A DNA stretch of 64,000 nt from Thamnidium elegans (taxonomy: Eukaryota > Mucoromycota > Mucoromycetes > Mucorales > Mucoraceae). Under the pieces are notes generated by a model. The model searched no databases. It saw nothing but the letters and a program-made list of their open reading frames with translations, and was not told the origin of the DNA. The stretch spans positions 186,001 to 250,000 of the forward strand of contig JAIXMG010000010.1 in NCBI GenBank assembly GCA_025201345.1. Direction: 5' to 3'. This document shows positions 47,089-57,845 of the stretch, one piece after another. Numbering within the stretch: the stretch's first letter is position 1; the number at the start of each line of letters is the position of its first letter. Both the position numbers and the translations under genes were made by a program.

Positions 47089-48800
47089 TTTTTTTTTTAA
47101 AAAAAAAATGTATCAAGAAGAAGAAAAGAGTATATTATTCCCTACTTCTTTTTTTTCTTTTAATTTTTTTTTTTAAAAAAAAGAAAGTCTTATAATGTTT
47201 CGGAGAAGTTTTATCGCTGATGATTTTTTAATATTAGGTAAGCGGATAATCAACGTTAATTACCCAGTTGTTCGTTTACATAAATAATGTGGCATTTGGG
47301 ATGCATACTAGTCTAGTACTCTTTTTTTTTATAGGTATCTATTTTGCGCTATACATTTTTTTTTAATAAGCTCGTTATTCTACATAAACCGAAATAACCA
47401 ACATTTGATATATTGGTACATTTTTTTCTTCATATTTTGTCCATGTTTCAGTTCATAATGACTTTCAAATCCAATAACCTGGCATAATGACTTCTAAAAT
47501 AATTTGAAAAAATATAGCATGAGAAAAATTGATCAAAGGCATATAATCACAGTTTGTCAGTAATTAAGTACAAACCGAATAAAAAAGCGCGTCGTTTTAG
47601 ATATCAACTATTAAGTCAATGTAGATGAATAAGCAATTGATCGAAACTAATGTATTTTAGATAATGTCTTATGACATCCAGTACTTGTTGAAACTTTTTA
47701 TTTAGAAAAAAAAAGGGTGCAAGGGAAAATGTACCTTAACATATCTACCGACTTTTAAAAAACAAGGGAGGGTACGGGAAAATTTCGTATTCCGTTGTAA
47801 ATTGATGAATAAATGTGTAGAAAACCTTATTCAGTCTATGCGAGACAAAAAAAAAGTCAGGGTTTAGGTAATCAAAATAAAAAATGTATTGTATTGCAAA
47901 TATGACACAAACTGCTTTTTTTCTTCGAATCAAAAAGACATTCGCATGTATTATCCATGTAAGATACGAGAATTTGTAATGTTCATAAAGGAAAAATACT
48001 TTCTTTTTTAAACGCCCGGTTCTTATTTTTTGGTGCAACATTTCTTATCTGTAGGAATCGACAAAGTAAATACTTTAACTTCGCCTCAAAAAAGCTCTTT
48101 TTTATTAGTATTATTAGCTTTCAGTAATGATCAAAGATGATTAGATTACTTTTGAAGAGACTCTTCCCTCTTTTCTCTCTATTGCTATTTCATGTATTTA
48201 TAGAGCTTTATACTCTAATACCATTACAAAGATTTCACTTATCCCCCATTATTGTATATGTACTTTATTTATCGTGAGGTGATAAAATAAAATACGCATG
48301 TACCAATGTGATTAATTGATAGTGTCTTGTATATATATATATATTTAGCAGATTTATACATATTATGTTCTTTACTTATACAAGCCATAACCCGGTTAGT
48401 ATATTTTATATCACTTATTGGAAAGATGAAAGGTCGCCTATCTCAATTTTGCTTCCCGCCCTCTTATTTTTAAAAAACCGTGCAAGATCTCTGTTCCGAA
48501 TACATCATGCCACGTACAGCGTATATCGCGGCACATCCTTTTGAACTTTCGGTTGAGTAAAAATAACCTTACGCTCAGTGCGTTTTAATATGCGCTTGAC
48601 AAGGATATTTATCTATAACATAATTAAGGATAGACCTTTTTGTTCTTCCCACTATATCGGACTTTCGAGAGGGAAAAGGAGAGATATAAATGACGATATT
48701 GTCCCAGAATTCGCATTTAAATAAACGAAACAAGCAAATCCTTGTTTTTTCTTCTTCTTCTTCTTTTTCTAACTTTTTTACCGAAAATAAAAAATAAAAA
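47089..48800. other. Divergent spacer between DAHP synthase and glucosamine-6-phosphate deaminase
   Basis: About 1.7 kb with no supported gene. A T10/A10 palindromic tract lies immediately before the DAHP synthase ATG. The side near 48720-48790 is T-rich before the deaminase ATG. The rest is AT-rich spacer. Confidence 0.5.
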
Positions 48801-49989
48801 ATGAGACTAGTCATTCGCAACGACTACGACGATGTATCCGCTTGGATTGCTCATTATATCAAAGAACGTATAAATCAGTTTAAACCAACCGAAGCCCATC
48901 CATTCGTCCTAGGCCTTCCTTCAGGGTCTTCGCCTATACTCCTCTTTAAGCGTTTGATCGAATTTTATAAAGCAGGAGAAATCAGTTTTAAGCACGTTGT
49001 TACATTTAATATGGACGAATATATCGGAATACCAAAGTAGGAAAAAAAAAAGTATATAAAGTCTTTAAAAGCTTACATATTTTCTTTTTAGAACCCATAA
49101 AGAATCTTATTATACCTATACACATACGCATTTTTTTAAAAACGTCGATATTCAAAAGAAAAACATAAACTTATTAAACGGAAATGCATCAGATTTGGAA
49201 GCAGAATGTCGTAGATACGAAAGGAAAATAATTCGTGTTGGTGGTATAGAATTATTTCTATGTGGCGTTGGACCCGATGGTCATTTTGCTTTTAACGAAC
49301 CCGGATCTTCGCTTAAATCTCGTACCCGTATAAAAACTTTGGCTTATGAATCTATTGTGGCGAACTCACGATTTTTTAGTGGCGATATATCCAAAGTACC
49401 AAAAGCAGCATTGACTGTAGGCGTGGCGTAAGTCTCACATGACTCTTATTGTATTCAGGACCAAACTAAAGTATTTATACATAGAACTGTAATGGACGCA
49501 CGTGAAGTATGTATTATAATCACTGGCGCCCATAAAAGGTAATTTAGTTATATTTTTTCTTTTACATGCATTTATTTTAGTTCCCTTTTAGCGTTGCATT
49601 AGCAAAATGTATAGAAGAAGGTGTAAATCATATGTGGACTGTTTCAGCTATACAAATGCATGCAAAAGCTCTCATTGTGTGTGACGAAGATGCAACAATG
49701 GAATTACATGTCAAGGTAAAAAAAAAAAGGCACCTTCCATATATGTATATAAAATTAAACTGAAGATAGATAGACGGTCAAATACTTTAAATCAATCGAA
49801 CAAGTTCATCGATTACTTATAGGAAAAGCAAATTTGGGCTTACAAGGAGAGCTTTTAGCACCGGAAGCAACCATTTCAAAATCATCACATGAAAAAGGTC
49901 ATCAATTATTTATTCGACACTTGCTAGATAGTGTGTCTGTAGAAGATGATGATGATGATACGCCGAGATTGAAAAAAAGGAGACGCTAA
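48801..49989 (+). CDS. Glucosamine-6-phosphate deaminase (NagB-like)
   Basis: Five exons (48801-49036, 49092-49427, 49485-49538, 49592-49715, 49774-49989) encode 321 residues with closed phases. The enzyme converts glucosamine-6-phosphate to fructose-6-phosphate and ammonia, letting the fungus use chitin or amino sugars. Signatures: [18 protein letters not shown] (phosphate loop), [18 protein letters not shown] with the catalytic Asp, [20 protein letters not shown] with the active-site His and Glu, and LTVGVATVMDA and GAHKSVALAK. The C terminus is extended by an acidic run (DDDDD) and a basic end (LKKRRR), which could be a nuclear-localisation-like tail or simply low complexity. It is somewhat longer than bacterial NagB. 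Confidence 0.95.
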
Positions 49990-51829
49990 AAGATTTAATC
50001 ATCCCGTTTTATGCGAAACTGTTTATATATTCTATTTCTTATGCCTTCCATTTTTATATCAACTATTATAGATTCACTATGTCCTTCTTTGTTAATAAAT
50101 AATAAATTAATACAAACTTCTTAATTATAAGTAGTTATTTGTTTATGGCTAACTGATAAACAAGCCTATTTATTTTTATTTGAAGCAATATCGGTCAATA
50201 AATAATAAAGTTTCACACGTTTCTTCTTTTTTTCCCTCTTTTCTTTAGATTAGATTTTTACATACACTCTCTTTTGAACGTAACAAAAGGAGGATAGGAA
50301 TTGTCAAGAGGTATACTCGACATCTAGTGATTGATAAGCTTAGTCAAATTATTTACAAATCAAGAAGGATTAAAGAGCACAAGGTCGAGAAGAAGAAAGA
50401 AAAGACTGTCGGGTTCGCTAAAGCAAGAATAGGCTCTTGGAATACTACGGTAGCCCATTATCAATGAATGTAACCCGTTTACTTTTAATGAGCAAGATGC
50501 TTTTGGTGTCTGGTGTCCAATGACTTGAGACCTTATCAAGTAGGTAAGATTGAAAAAAAAAAAAGTGAAACAGTCAATCTCAACGGCATTGAGCAAAAAA
50601 AAAGGGGGGAGGGTTCTTTTTCCTCACTATCAACGAAAGGAAATAGATTTAGCCACTGGATTTCCTCCGCATGCCTATTACTATCCGTATTACATTCCTT
50701 CGTCAGGTAACAAGATCACGTGCAAGTTAATACATATTTATGCGTTTTTTAAACTTTTTATAATTATTATCATTAGTTTGGCTACACCAGATTTGGGTAC
50801 TGTCTTCAGACTCATTATGTCATTCTTTAAAGGCGTTCATGACAGTTATAGTAACAGCTATGCTCTATCAACCTATTCAAAAAGCTGTAAAGACTGTTGG
50901 AATGCATAGCATTCGTATTTGTTGAATACGATAAAGCACTAACTGAAAATTCAAGAAGTCAAACTACGTTGATATTTGCGTTTGCAGACAAGTCTCAATT
51001 GCTGGCTCTCCTCCCTCTGAAACTAGTAGTTTGGCTATAACTCCTCATGAAGAAAATACTAAAGATCAAATTAATACGGGTATTGAAGTTTTACCTTTTT
51101 TTCTTTACTGTGTACCAACAAATAACAGGTGAAGTTAGGGATATGGAAAATAAATCCTCGCCAAAGTGAAGAAGACAAGAAAAAAAAAAACGCCAGAAAA
51201 AATCAAGAGCTCAACTTGACGAACAGGTTAATAGGCCTGAATTACAGTAACAGGGACATCTAGACAATGTGCTTATCATTTTTCGTACTTTTGTTTATAA
51301 CGTTTTTTTTTTTTTTTTTTTTTTTTTTTTTGGCAAAATAAAATAACCATATCATGATAAATAATAGCTGGCATTTTATTATTGGGAAAACATCAATAGT
51401 TTGTTGGATACCTTCAAGAGACCATTTGAGAGTATGTCTGCAGGCTCTCTAATTTGAAGAATAGGACAATATATACAAACCACGATCGGAAAGGAAGCTT
51501 ATTTGATTGTTAAAATTTGATGAAATGATCTCTTAAAATTAGTTACCAATAGCCTACTTACTGTAGTACCAATCTTCAAAAAAGAAAACGGCACTGCACA
51601 ATATGTAATTAAAAGCATGCTAGTAAGCTTTTTTAAACTGCATTAAAAAAAAAGGGCCAAGCAAACGCTATGACCGTTTATGGCGTAACCCAAGCTAATT
51701 TTGGGTTTCCAATTAAAAAATTAATATAGCCAAAAAATTGTGTGTGTATTTAAGTCACATTTCATTTAAAACGATTAAACGACTCTCTTTCCCACCCTAC
51801 CTTTACTCTTTTTTTTTTTAAAAAAAAAA
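49990..51829. other. Spacer with unresolved coding-like remnants
   Basis: About 1.8 kb. Around 50660-51240 several plus-strand pieces look protein-like in different frames (for example TGFPPHAYYYPYYIPSSG before a GTAACA donor, and AMLYQPIQKAVKTVGMH), then a basic Lys/Arg/Gln-rich end near 51180-51240. No continuous gene or family could be built. A T-run lies at about 51303-51331. Confidence 0.35.
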
Positions 51830-52302
51830 ATGTCGAATACAAAAACAAGTAGATTACATCAATTGGAACAAAAGATACAAGACAAATTACATGAATCAAA
51901 GAATTTTATTGATAAAACATATGTACACTTAATACCTTATTTAAACGCGATACAGTCATCAATGCAAACATTATGGCAATAGTAAGTTCAAATGTTATTA
52001 CTATGGATACAAAATAGTTAACAGCAATAAATAGCCCAGAGTTTAGATTATCGTTATATATATTTGGTATTTTATCGTTTATACCAGTTGCAATATTCTT
52101 GATATCCATGTCGGTTATTATCCTAACGACGTCTATTGTTCTCTGCGTTATTTGGTCAATTATCGTATTTTCTACTGCCGCATTTGGATTAATTATTTTG
52201 ATCCCAATTCTATTAAGCTTTATTCTTATTGTTATATTTCTTATAATTAGCCATGATGTTTATCAACACTTGTTACGATTAAGAACAAAAACAAGCAAAT
52301 AA
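51830..52302 (+). CDS. Small hydrophobic protein, promethin / LDAF1-like
   Basis: Two exons (51830-51981 and 52035-52302) encode 139 residues with closed phases. The first 45 residues form a polar amphipathic helix (SRLHQLEQKIQDKLHES, then FIDKTYVHLIPYLNAI). The rest is almost entirely hydrophobic, with two or more long membrane segments (LYIFGILSFIPVAIFLISMS, ILTTSIVLCVIWSIIVFS, LIILIPILLSFILIVIFL) ending in a basic tail. This resembles promethin/LDAF1-type hairpin proteins, which partner seipin at ER sites of lipid-droplet formation and in fungi can act with oleosin-like proteins. Similarity is structural rather than motif-based. A T10/A10 tract precedes the ATG. Confidence 0.6.
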
Positions 52303-52778
52303 AAAAAAATAAAAAAATGGGGGAAAAAATCCACTTTTAGTGTGTCGTCATTTACTGTAATGAACGTAGTGTACATAGTATATTTTCTGTTACCCCCCAA
52401 AAGCATAAAACAAGGGATCCTTTTTTTCTACTTTTTTCCCAAATACTTCTACTTTTTTTTTTTTTTTTTGAAAAAGCGATAAAGATAGTCTCACTAAGAA
52501 AAAAAAAGTTCGTTCCCTTCTAGTTCTTTATAAAACAAAAAAAAAAAGAGGTTATATTAATCTCCTTTTTGTCTCTTCCTTTATTATTCATCTCCTTCTT
52601 CAATTCAGCATAAATACTTTTTTTTTTTCTTTCTTAAAAAAAAACTTGTGTTATATTACGTTTAAAGAAAGAAAGGTATATATTAAAAAAAAAAAGAGAA
52701 AGAAATAAAGAAAACAACTTATTAAGAAAATAAAAAAAAGCATTAGATAAACCACACCCCCAAAAAAAAAAGGTTTAC
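52303..52778. promoter_or_regulatory. Leader/promoter region of the DYRK-type kinase
   Basis: About 480 bp of T- and A-tract-rich DNA (T-runs near 52450-52468 and 52619-52628; A-runs before the ATG). No gene or clear TATA box found. Confidence 0.4.
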
Positions 52779-55363
52779 ATGTCGAGTACTTCAAACTGTT
52801 CAGAATCGGACAATTGGAGATCAGACCGTCGACCTTCAATAAACCTACTCGACATGGAAGTACTTTCGGTGCAACCCAACACGCAAAGTCAGCAAGTCGA
52901 CACAAAACCCGAGCTCAACAAACCAAAGTTGCTCTACACCTCACTTCAAAAGTTTGATCCACTACAATCACGTGTCGAAAAGAGTTCACCTGATTCAGAG
53001 CAGCAGCAGAAACTGACACCTACGCGCTTACCAACAAGACGTCCTGTACTCGCAAGTCATGTATCTGCTGAGCATCCCAACCTCATCACTATAGAGCAAG
53101 ACCCAACTCCACCGTCTTCTCCCGGACGACGTATTCGTCAAACATCCATTGCACGTCTTGCGAAAACCTCTACTTCCTTGGGAAAAGCAAACCGAGAACT
53201 AGCTGAATTTGATCCATTGATGTCGCCTGTAAAAGATAAAAGACTGTCTGCAACCGATACTATTTCAAAGCCTATAAAAGAACATTCAACTTGTAAAAAA
53301 GGAGCACAGGTAAATTATTATAAGGGGGACAAAACTGAAATAACTTTCTCACACTTTTTCCTTTTTCTTTTTTCTCTTAAACTTTTTCTTTTTCTTTTCT
53401 CTTTCTTTATTATTATTAGACTGATATGTTGGTTAAGTCAGAAAAAACTTGTACTAGAATACCTTTACCACCCAGCAGACAAGCACCAGACGATGCACAG
53501 TCACCACAACAAAAACCACTCATAATTGCAGACACCCCACGCTTACCTCTCGATCAGGTGGGCACCACATCCAAGCTGCGAAAGCCTGAGGTCATTGTGC
53601 CTAAATCCCTCAAGACGACTACAAGCCAACCCAGCAAACGAGAGATATCTGTAAACTACTCACGCCGTCCGTCCTTCCCAACCGCCGCTAACGAGATCCT
53701 GCAAGAACAATGGGACAAGGAACGGGAAAAATCCAGAGCCTTATCCGCCAATTTGGTTTCGGCACAAGGTTTAATTAGCCAACCAGACGAAATCGAAGAT
53801 ACCCTTCCTACATTATCCCGATCCAATTCTCGTGATTCAAGAATGGAAAAGATTCATGATAGACTTCAGTGTTTAGTCGATGTAGGCACTGATGAACCAA
53901 TAATAATTGATTACAAACGAGAGGAAGGTAATACAGAAGTCCTCAGTCCAAAGAGTAAGTTTAAAACTTGTATTTTTTCTGCGTCATAATTTATATAACA
54001 CGTCAAAAAAAAAAAAAAAAAAAAAAAAAAGGTGCTTTAAATAGATATAGACCATTTTTATCACCTTATGAAAGAACAGAAATCATGAGATATCCTTCTA
54101 TATACTGTGTGGGTTCTCATGCCAAGAAACATTTGGCATCAACAGACCAAACTGCATTAAACTATGGTTACGATGACGAAAAAGGTGATTACCAAATAGC
54201 GATTAAAGACCACTTAAATTACCGGTACGAAATAGTTGATACATTGGGAAAGGGATCGTTTGGTCAAGTAGTGAAGTGTATAGACCATAAGCCTGGCACT
54301 GTTGCCGTTGCTGCAACTGATCCATCGCCTAATAATTTGGTTGCTATCAAGATCATTCGAAATAAAAAGCGATTTCATGCACAGGCATTAACTGAAGTGA
54401 AAATATTAGAGCAACTTATAGCCTGGGTAAGCACAGTAATTATAAAAGTGTGCATATTTTGTAACTAAGCATAAAGTATATATGTGTAGGACCCAAAAAA
54501 TAAGCATTATAATGTTCGCATGTTGAACAGTTTTTATTTCAGAGATCATTTATGCATTGTATTTGAATGTTTGAGTTTAAATCTCTATGAGATTTTGCAG
54601 CAAAACTCCTATCAAGGATTTAGTATGGGACTTGTAAAAAGGTACACTCATATTATTTTGCAAAAAAATAAAAAGCGACTAACAAACGAATTCCTAGATT
54701 CGCATACCAAATTTTGACTTCCTTAAAGTTATTAAGTGAACATAACGTTATACACTGCGACTTAAAACCCGAAAACATTTTACTACGCCAACCAGACCGT
54801 AGTGGTATCCGAGTGATTGATTACGGAAGTTCATGCTACGTCAATGAAAAAGTATACACCTATATCCAAAGTCGATTCTATAGAGCCCCTGAAGTGATTT
54901 TAGGATTAGATTATGGGTTACCCATAGATATGTGGAGTACAGGGTGTATTTTAGCTGAACTCTATACAGGTCGACCGTTGTTTCCAGGTGAAAATGAACC
55001 GGATCAATTAGCATGTATTATGCAATTATTAGGTGTACCTAGTAAAGATTATTTAGATAGATGTTCACGGAAAAAGCAATTTTTTGGTAAGTAAAAAAAA
55101 AACTCCCTTTTTTCGTAACTATTTCTCTTAATCAGAAAAAAATAGACATGTACGATCAACCTAAAAAATCAATTAATTCAAAAGGTAAAAAAAGGAGATC
55201 CAATACATTGACATTTACTGAAGCCTTGAAACGATCGACTTACGATAATTTTGATCGAGATTTTGGTGATTTTATCAGTCGATGTCTTACCTGGGAACCT
55301 GAAAAAAGAATGAAACCTGTGGAAGCATTAAACCATCCTTGGATACAAGCAATGAAAAAATAA
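52779..55363 (+). CDS. DYRK-family dual-specificity kinase (Pom1 / DYRK2-like)
   Basis: Six exons (52779-53309, 53420-53954, 54032-54426, 54490-54641, 54698-55086, 55146-55363) encode 739 residues with closed phases. A Ser/Thr/Pro-rich N terminus of about 350 residues is followed by the DYRK-homology part ([17 protein letters not shown]). The kinase domain follows: [14 protein letters not shown] (P-loop), VAIKII (VAIK Lys), [15 protein letters not shown] (catalytic loop), VIDYGSSC (in place of DFG) and [13 protein letters not shown], whose YxY supplies the self-phosphorylated tyrosine. Pom1/DYRK2 kinases govern cell polarity and growth. It is shorter than S. pombe Pom1. The VIDYGS instead of VIDFGS is noted. 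Confidence 0.93.
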
Positions 55364-55510
55364 CCTAAAAAACAAAAATGTATATTATCTTTTAACTACC
55401 TCTTCATCATTTTATATTGATACATTAATACCCTTTTTTTCTCTGTTCTTTTTTTTTTTTTTTTTTTTTTTTACTATTAAAAAAAAAAGTACCGCGTAAT
55501 AATACAAAAT

Positions 55511-55513
55511 AAC

Positions 55514-55561
<48 letters not shown>
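55511..55561. repeat. (CA)n microsatellite
   Basis: About 50 bp of mostly CA repeats with early CATA variants, downstream of the kinase gene. Confidence 0.9.
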
Positions 55562-55564
<3 letters not shown>

Positions 55565-55816
55565 ACTGCGTAGAATGTTTTTATTTACCCCAGTCTATTA
55601 GAAAGAACCCGCATTTGTTATTTTAATTGCTACTGCAACCAAAAAAAAAAAGGGTCACTATCTAAATTGATCCTATCAGCGAAACCAAAAAAGATAATTC
55701 CAACGATTGTTTTGACATGACCCTACCATGCACAGTTATCTATTTCAAAAGGGGAGAGAGAGAGAGATGGAGACGATTTCCTTTATTAGTCTCTAACCCC
55801 AGCTACCACCTCTCCT

Positions 55817-55819
<3 letters not shown>

Positions 55820-55853
<34 letters not shown>

Positions 55854-55864
55854 ACCATAGTTAC

Positions 55865-55916
<52 letters not shown>
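55820..55916. repeat. (AT)n repeat followed by a 49-nt poly-T tract
   Basis: An AT dinucleotide run (about 55820-55850) and then about 49 uninterrupted thymines (55868-55916), ending some 65 bp before the start codon of the Zn2Cys6 gene. This is the longest homopolymer in the window. Similar T-tracts precede the bHLH and bZIP start codons. Confidence 0.85.
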
Positions 55917-55918
<2 letters not shown>

Positions 55919-55981
55919 ATATAAATATTTTCCCACTTTTGGGTTACTTTTTCTTTTTTCTTTCCCTTTTAGCATACTTCA

Positions 55982-56517
55982 ATGAGTAAACAACTTGAAA
56001 AGTATCATCGCCCACGTCGTCTTAGTTCCGGATCAGCCTGTGAAACATGTAGAAAACGAAAGACAAAATGTGATGGTGGACAACCTTGTGCGTTTTGTTC
56101 TAGTAACGGAATTGAATGCTCACATAGATTAAACAAGTTAAAAAAAAAGAAAATATTTACAGTGGTTGATTTAGAGCTACCACATTATTATCGGCAATAT
56201 CAAAAATATGGTAGGCAGGGATCGACTATGCCCTCCTATGATGATCATCTCGGTTCTAGAAACAAGTGTATGTAGTCTCTTAAATGCTTATAAACTTTTT
56301 TAATTAACTCTTAAAATAGCTTCCGTAATAAAATACAATAGAATACCGAGTATTACAGGTAATTAAAAATAAGAAGAAAAGAACCCTTTAAAAAGAAGAA
56401 GGAAGCTCTTAAATCATTATCATATCCGTACTATATATTAACATTGCATCTATTTCCTTCTTTGTAGATCAACTCTCCTGTCATACATTTACAGTTGAAG
56501 CTGCATATGCTTTATAA
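55982..56517 (+). CDS. Small Zn2Cys6 binuclear-cluster protein
   Basis: A first exon (55982-56267) joined by a GTATGT donor and TTTGTAG acceptor to a second exon (56468-56517) gives 111 residues; without splicing the ORF runs to 56275 (97 residues). The cluster CETCRKRKTKCDGGQPCAFCSSNGIEC (all six Cys in canonical spacing) lies at about residues 20-46, preceded by a basic region. No coiled coil or activation/middle-homology region follows, which is unusual because Zn cluster factors typically have 500 or more residues. It may be a DNA-binding competitor, a fragment of a larger gene whose later exons are unseen, or a remnant. The intron is about 200 nt, longer than the others, so this join is less sure. 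Confidence 0.65.
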
Positions 56518-56983
56518 AAATAACTTCCACGTTACCTGTAAAAAAAAAAAAAAAAAAAAAAAAAAACTTCTTTATACTTAATTGAAACTTTCTTTATTAA
56601 ATAAAACTCTATTTTACAACTCCTTTTAACGTAAAAAAAGAGCCTTTAAAAAATGAGGCACCATTATGCTGATATCATCGTACTCTTTGCTAATTCAATG
56701 CCGGCATGATGTCATACATCGGCCCACGGATAAAAAAGTCCGCCTTTTACCATGCACACACTATAAAAACTTTATTAAAAAAGGAGGGGGGTGGGGGCGG
56801 AATATTCTACGCGATCCCCAAAGCATTACTATAAAAGTACATTACAAACTGGAGACGTTTCAAAAAAAAACCCACACCCGTGACTGTTTGCTCTTTAATT
56901 AATACGCCGATTTATTATAACTGTTTTTTTTAGCTTCTGGGGGGGTCCTTAATCATCTTTCTTCCCGAAAAATATATATTAGT
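56518..56983. promoter_or_regulatory. Promoter region of the cyclophilin gene
   Basis: About 470 bp with an A-run (about 56541-56566), a G-rich patch near 56784-56802 and a TATAAAAG element at about 56831-56838, roughly 150 bp before the cyclophilin ATG. No further gene is visible. Confidence 0.45.
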
Positions 56984-57835
56984 ATGGCTGCCAAGAATCT
57001 TCCCAAGGTCTTTTTCGACGTTGCTGTCAACGGTCAACCTTCTGGTCGTATGACCTTCAAGGTGAATATATACACGTGTAATAAACCCGATACCTTTTTT
57101 ATTTACCCCTCTTTTAGCTCTTTTCTGACGTTGTCCCCAAGACCGCTGAAAACTTCCGTGCTCTCTGTACTGGTGAGAAGGGTATTGGTAAGTCCGGTAA
57201 GGCCTTGACCTTCAAGAACAGCGCTTTGTAAGTATCTCATGTTATACCCTTATCTTCTCACTAATATATATATATATATATATATATGTAGCCATCGTAT
57301 TATTCCTGGTTTCATGGCTCAAGGTGGTGGTAAGTAAAAAAAAAAAAAAAGGGTTTTTATGCAAGTATACTAAAGGAGAGGGGTGTTATATAGATTTCAC
57401 TTTGGGTGATGGTCGTGGTGGTGAATCCATCTATGGTCACAAGTTTAACGAGTAAGTTTTTTTTAAAAAAAAGTACACGCTAAAAAAACGCGCTAATTTT
57501 TTTTTTTTTTAAAAAAAACAGTGAAAACTTTACCTTAAAGCATCAAGGTAAGGGTACCTTGTCTATGGCCAACGCCGGTCCCGTAAGTCTTATACGCACA
57601 CACACATATATATATATATATAATGCACACAACTAAATATATAATATAGAACACCAACGGATCTCAATTTTTCATTACTTTCGACGAGACCCCTTGGTTA
57701 GACGGTGCCCACACTGTGTTCGGTAAGATCACTGAAGGTACTGAAGTTTTAGACCTTTTAGAGCAATACGGTACTCAAAGCGGAAGACCTACTGCCAAGA
57801 TCGAAATTATTGATTCTGGAGAGCTCAAGGAGTAA
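56984..57835 (+). CDS. Cyclophilin-type peptidyl-prolyl cis-trans isomerase
   Basis: Six exons (56984-57061, 57118-57227, 57292-57329, 57394-57451, 57522-57582, 57650-57835) encode 176 residues with exact phases, typical of cytosolic cyclophilin. It catalyses prolyl bond isomerisation and binds cyclosporin. Active-site residues are visible: [13 protein letters not shown] (Arg, Phe, Met, Gln), then [24 protein letters not shown] with the cyclosporin-binding Trp and His. The [19 protein letters not shown] insertion type is shared with fungal and plant cyclophilins. It converges on the SLA1-like gene, with only 10 bp between stop codons, so their 3' UTRs overlap. Confidence 0.96.
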
Positions 57836-57845
57836 AAACTCTTTT

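Noticed and set aside
47745..48041. A 98-codon minus-strand ORF in the DAHP synthase/deaminase spacer
   Set aside because: It is rich in Phe, Tyr and Lys from A/T tracts and shows no motif or signals.
55793..55975. A 60-codon minus-strand ORF over the poly-T/AT repeat
   Set aside because: It encodes only a run of lysine and Tyr-Ile repeats from the simple repeats.
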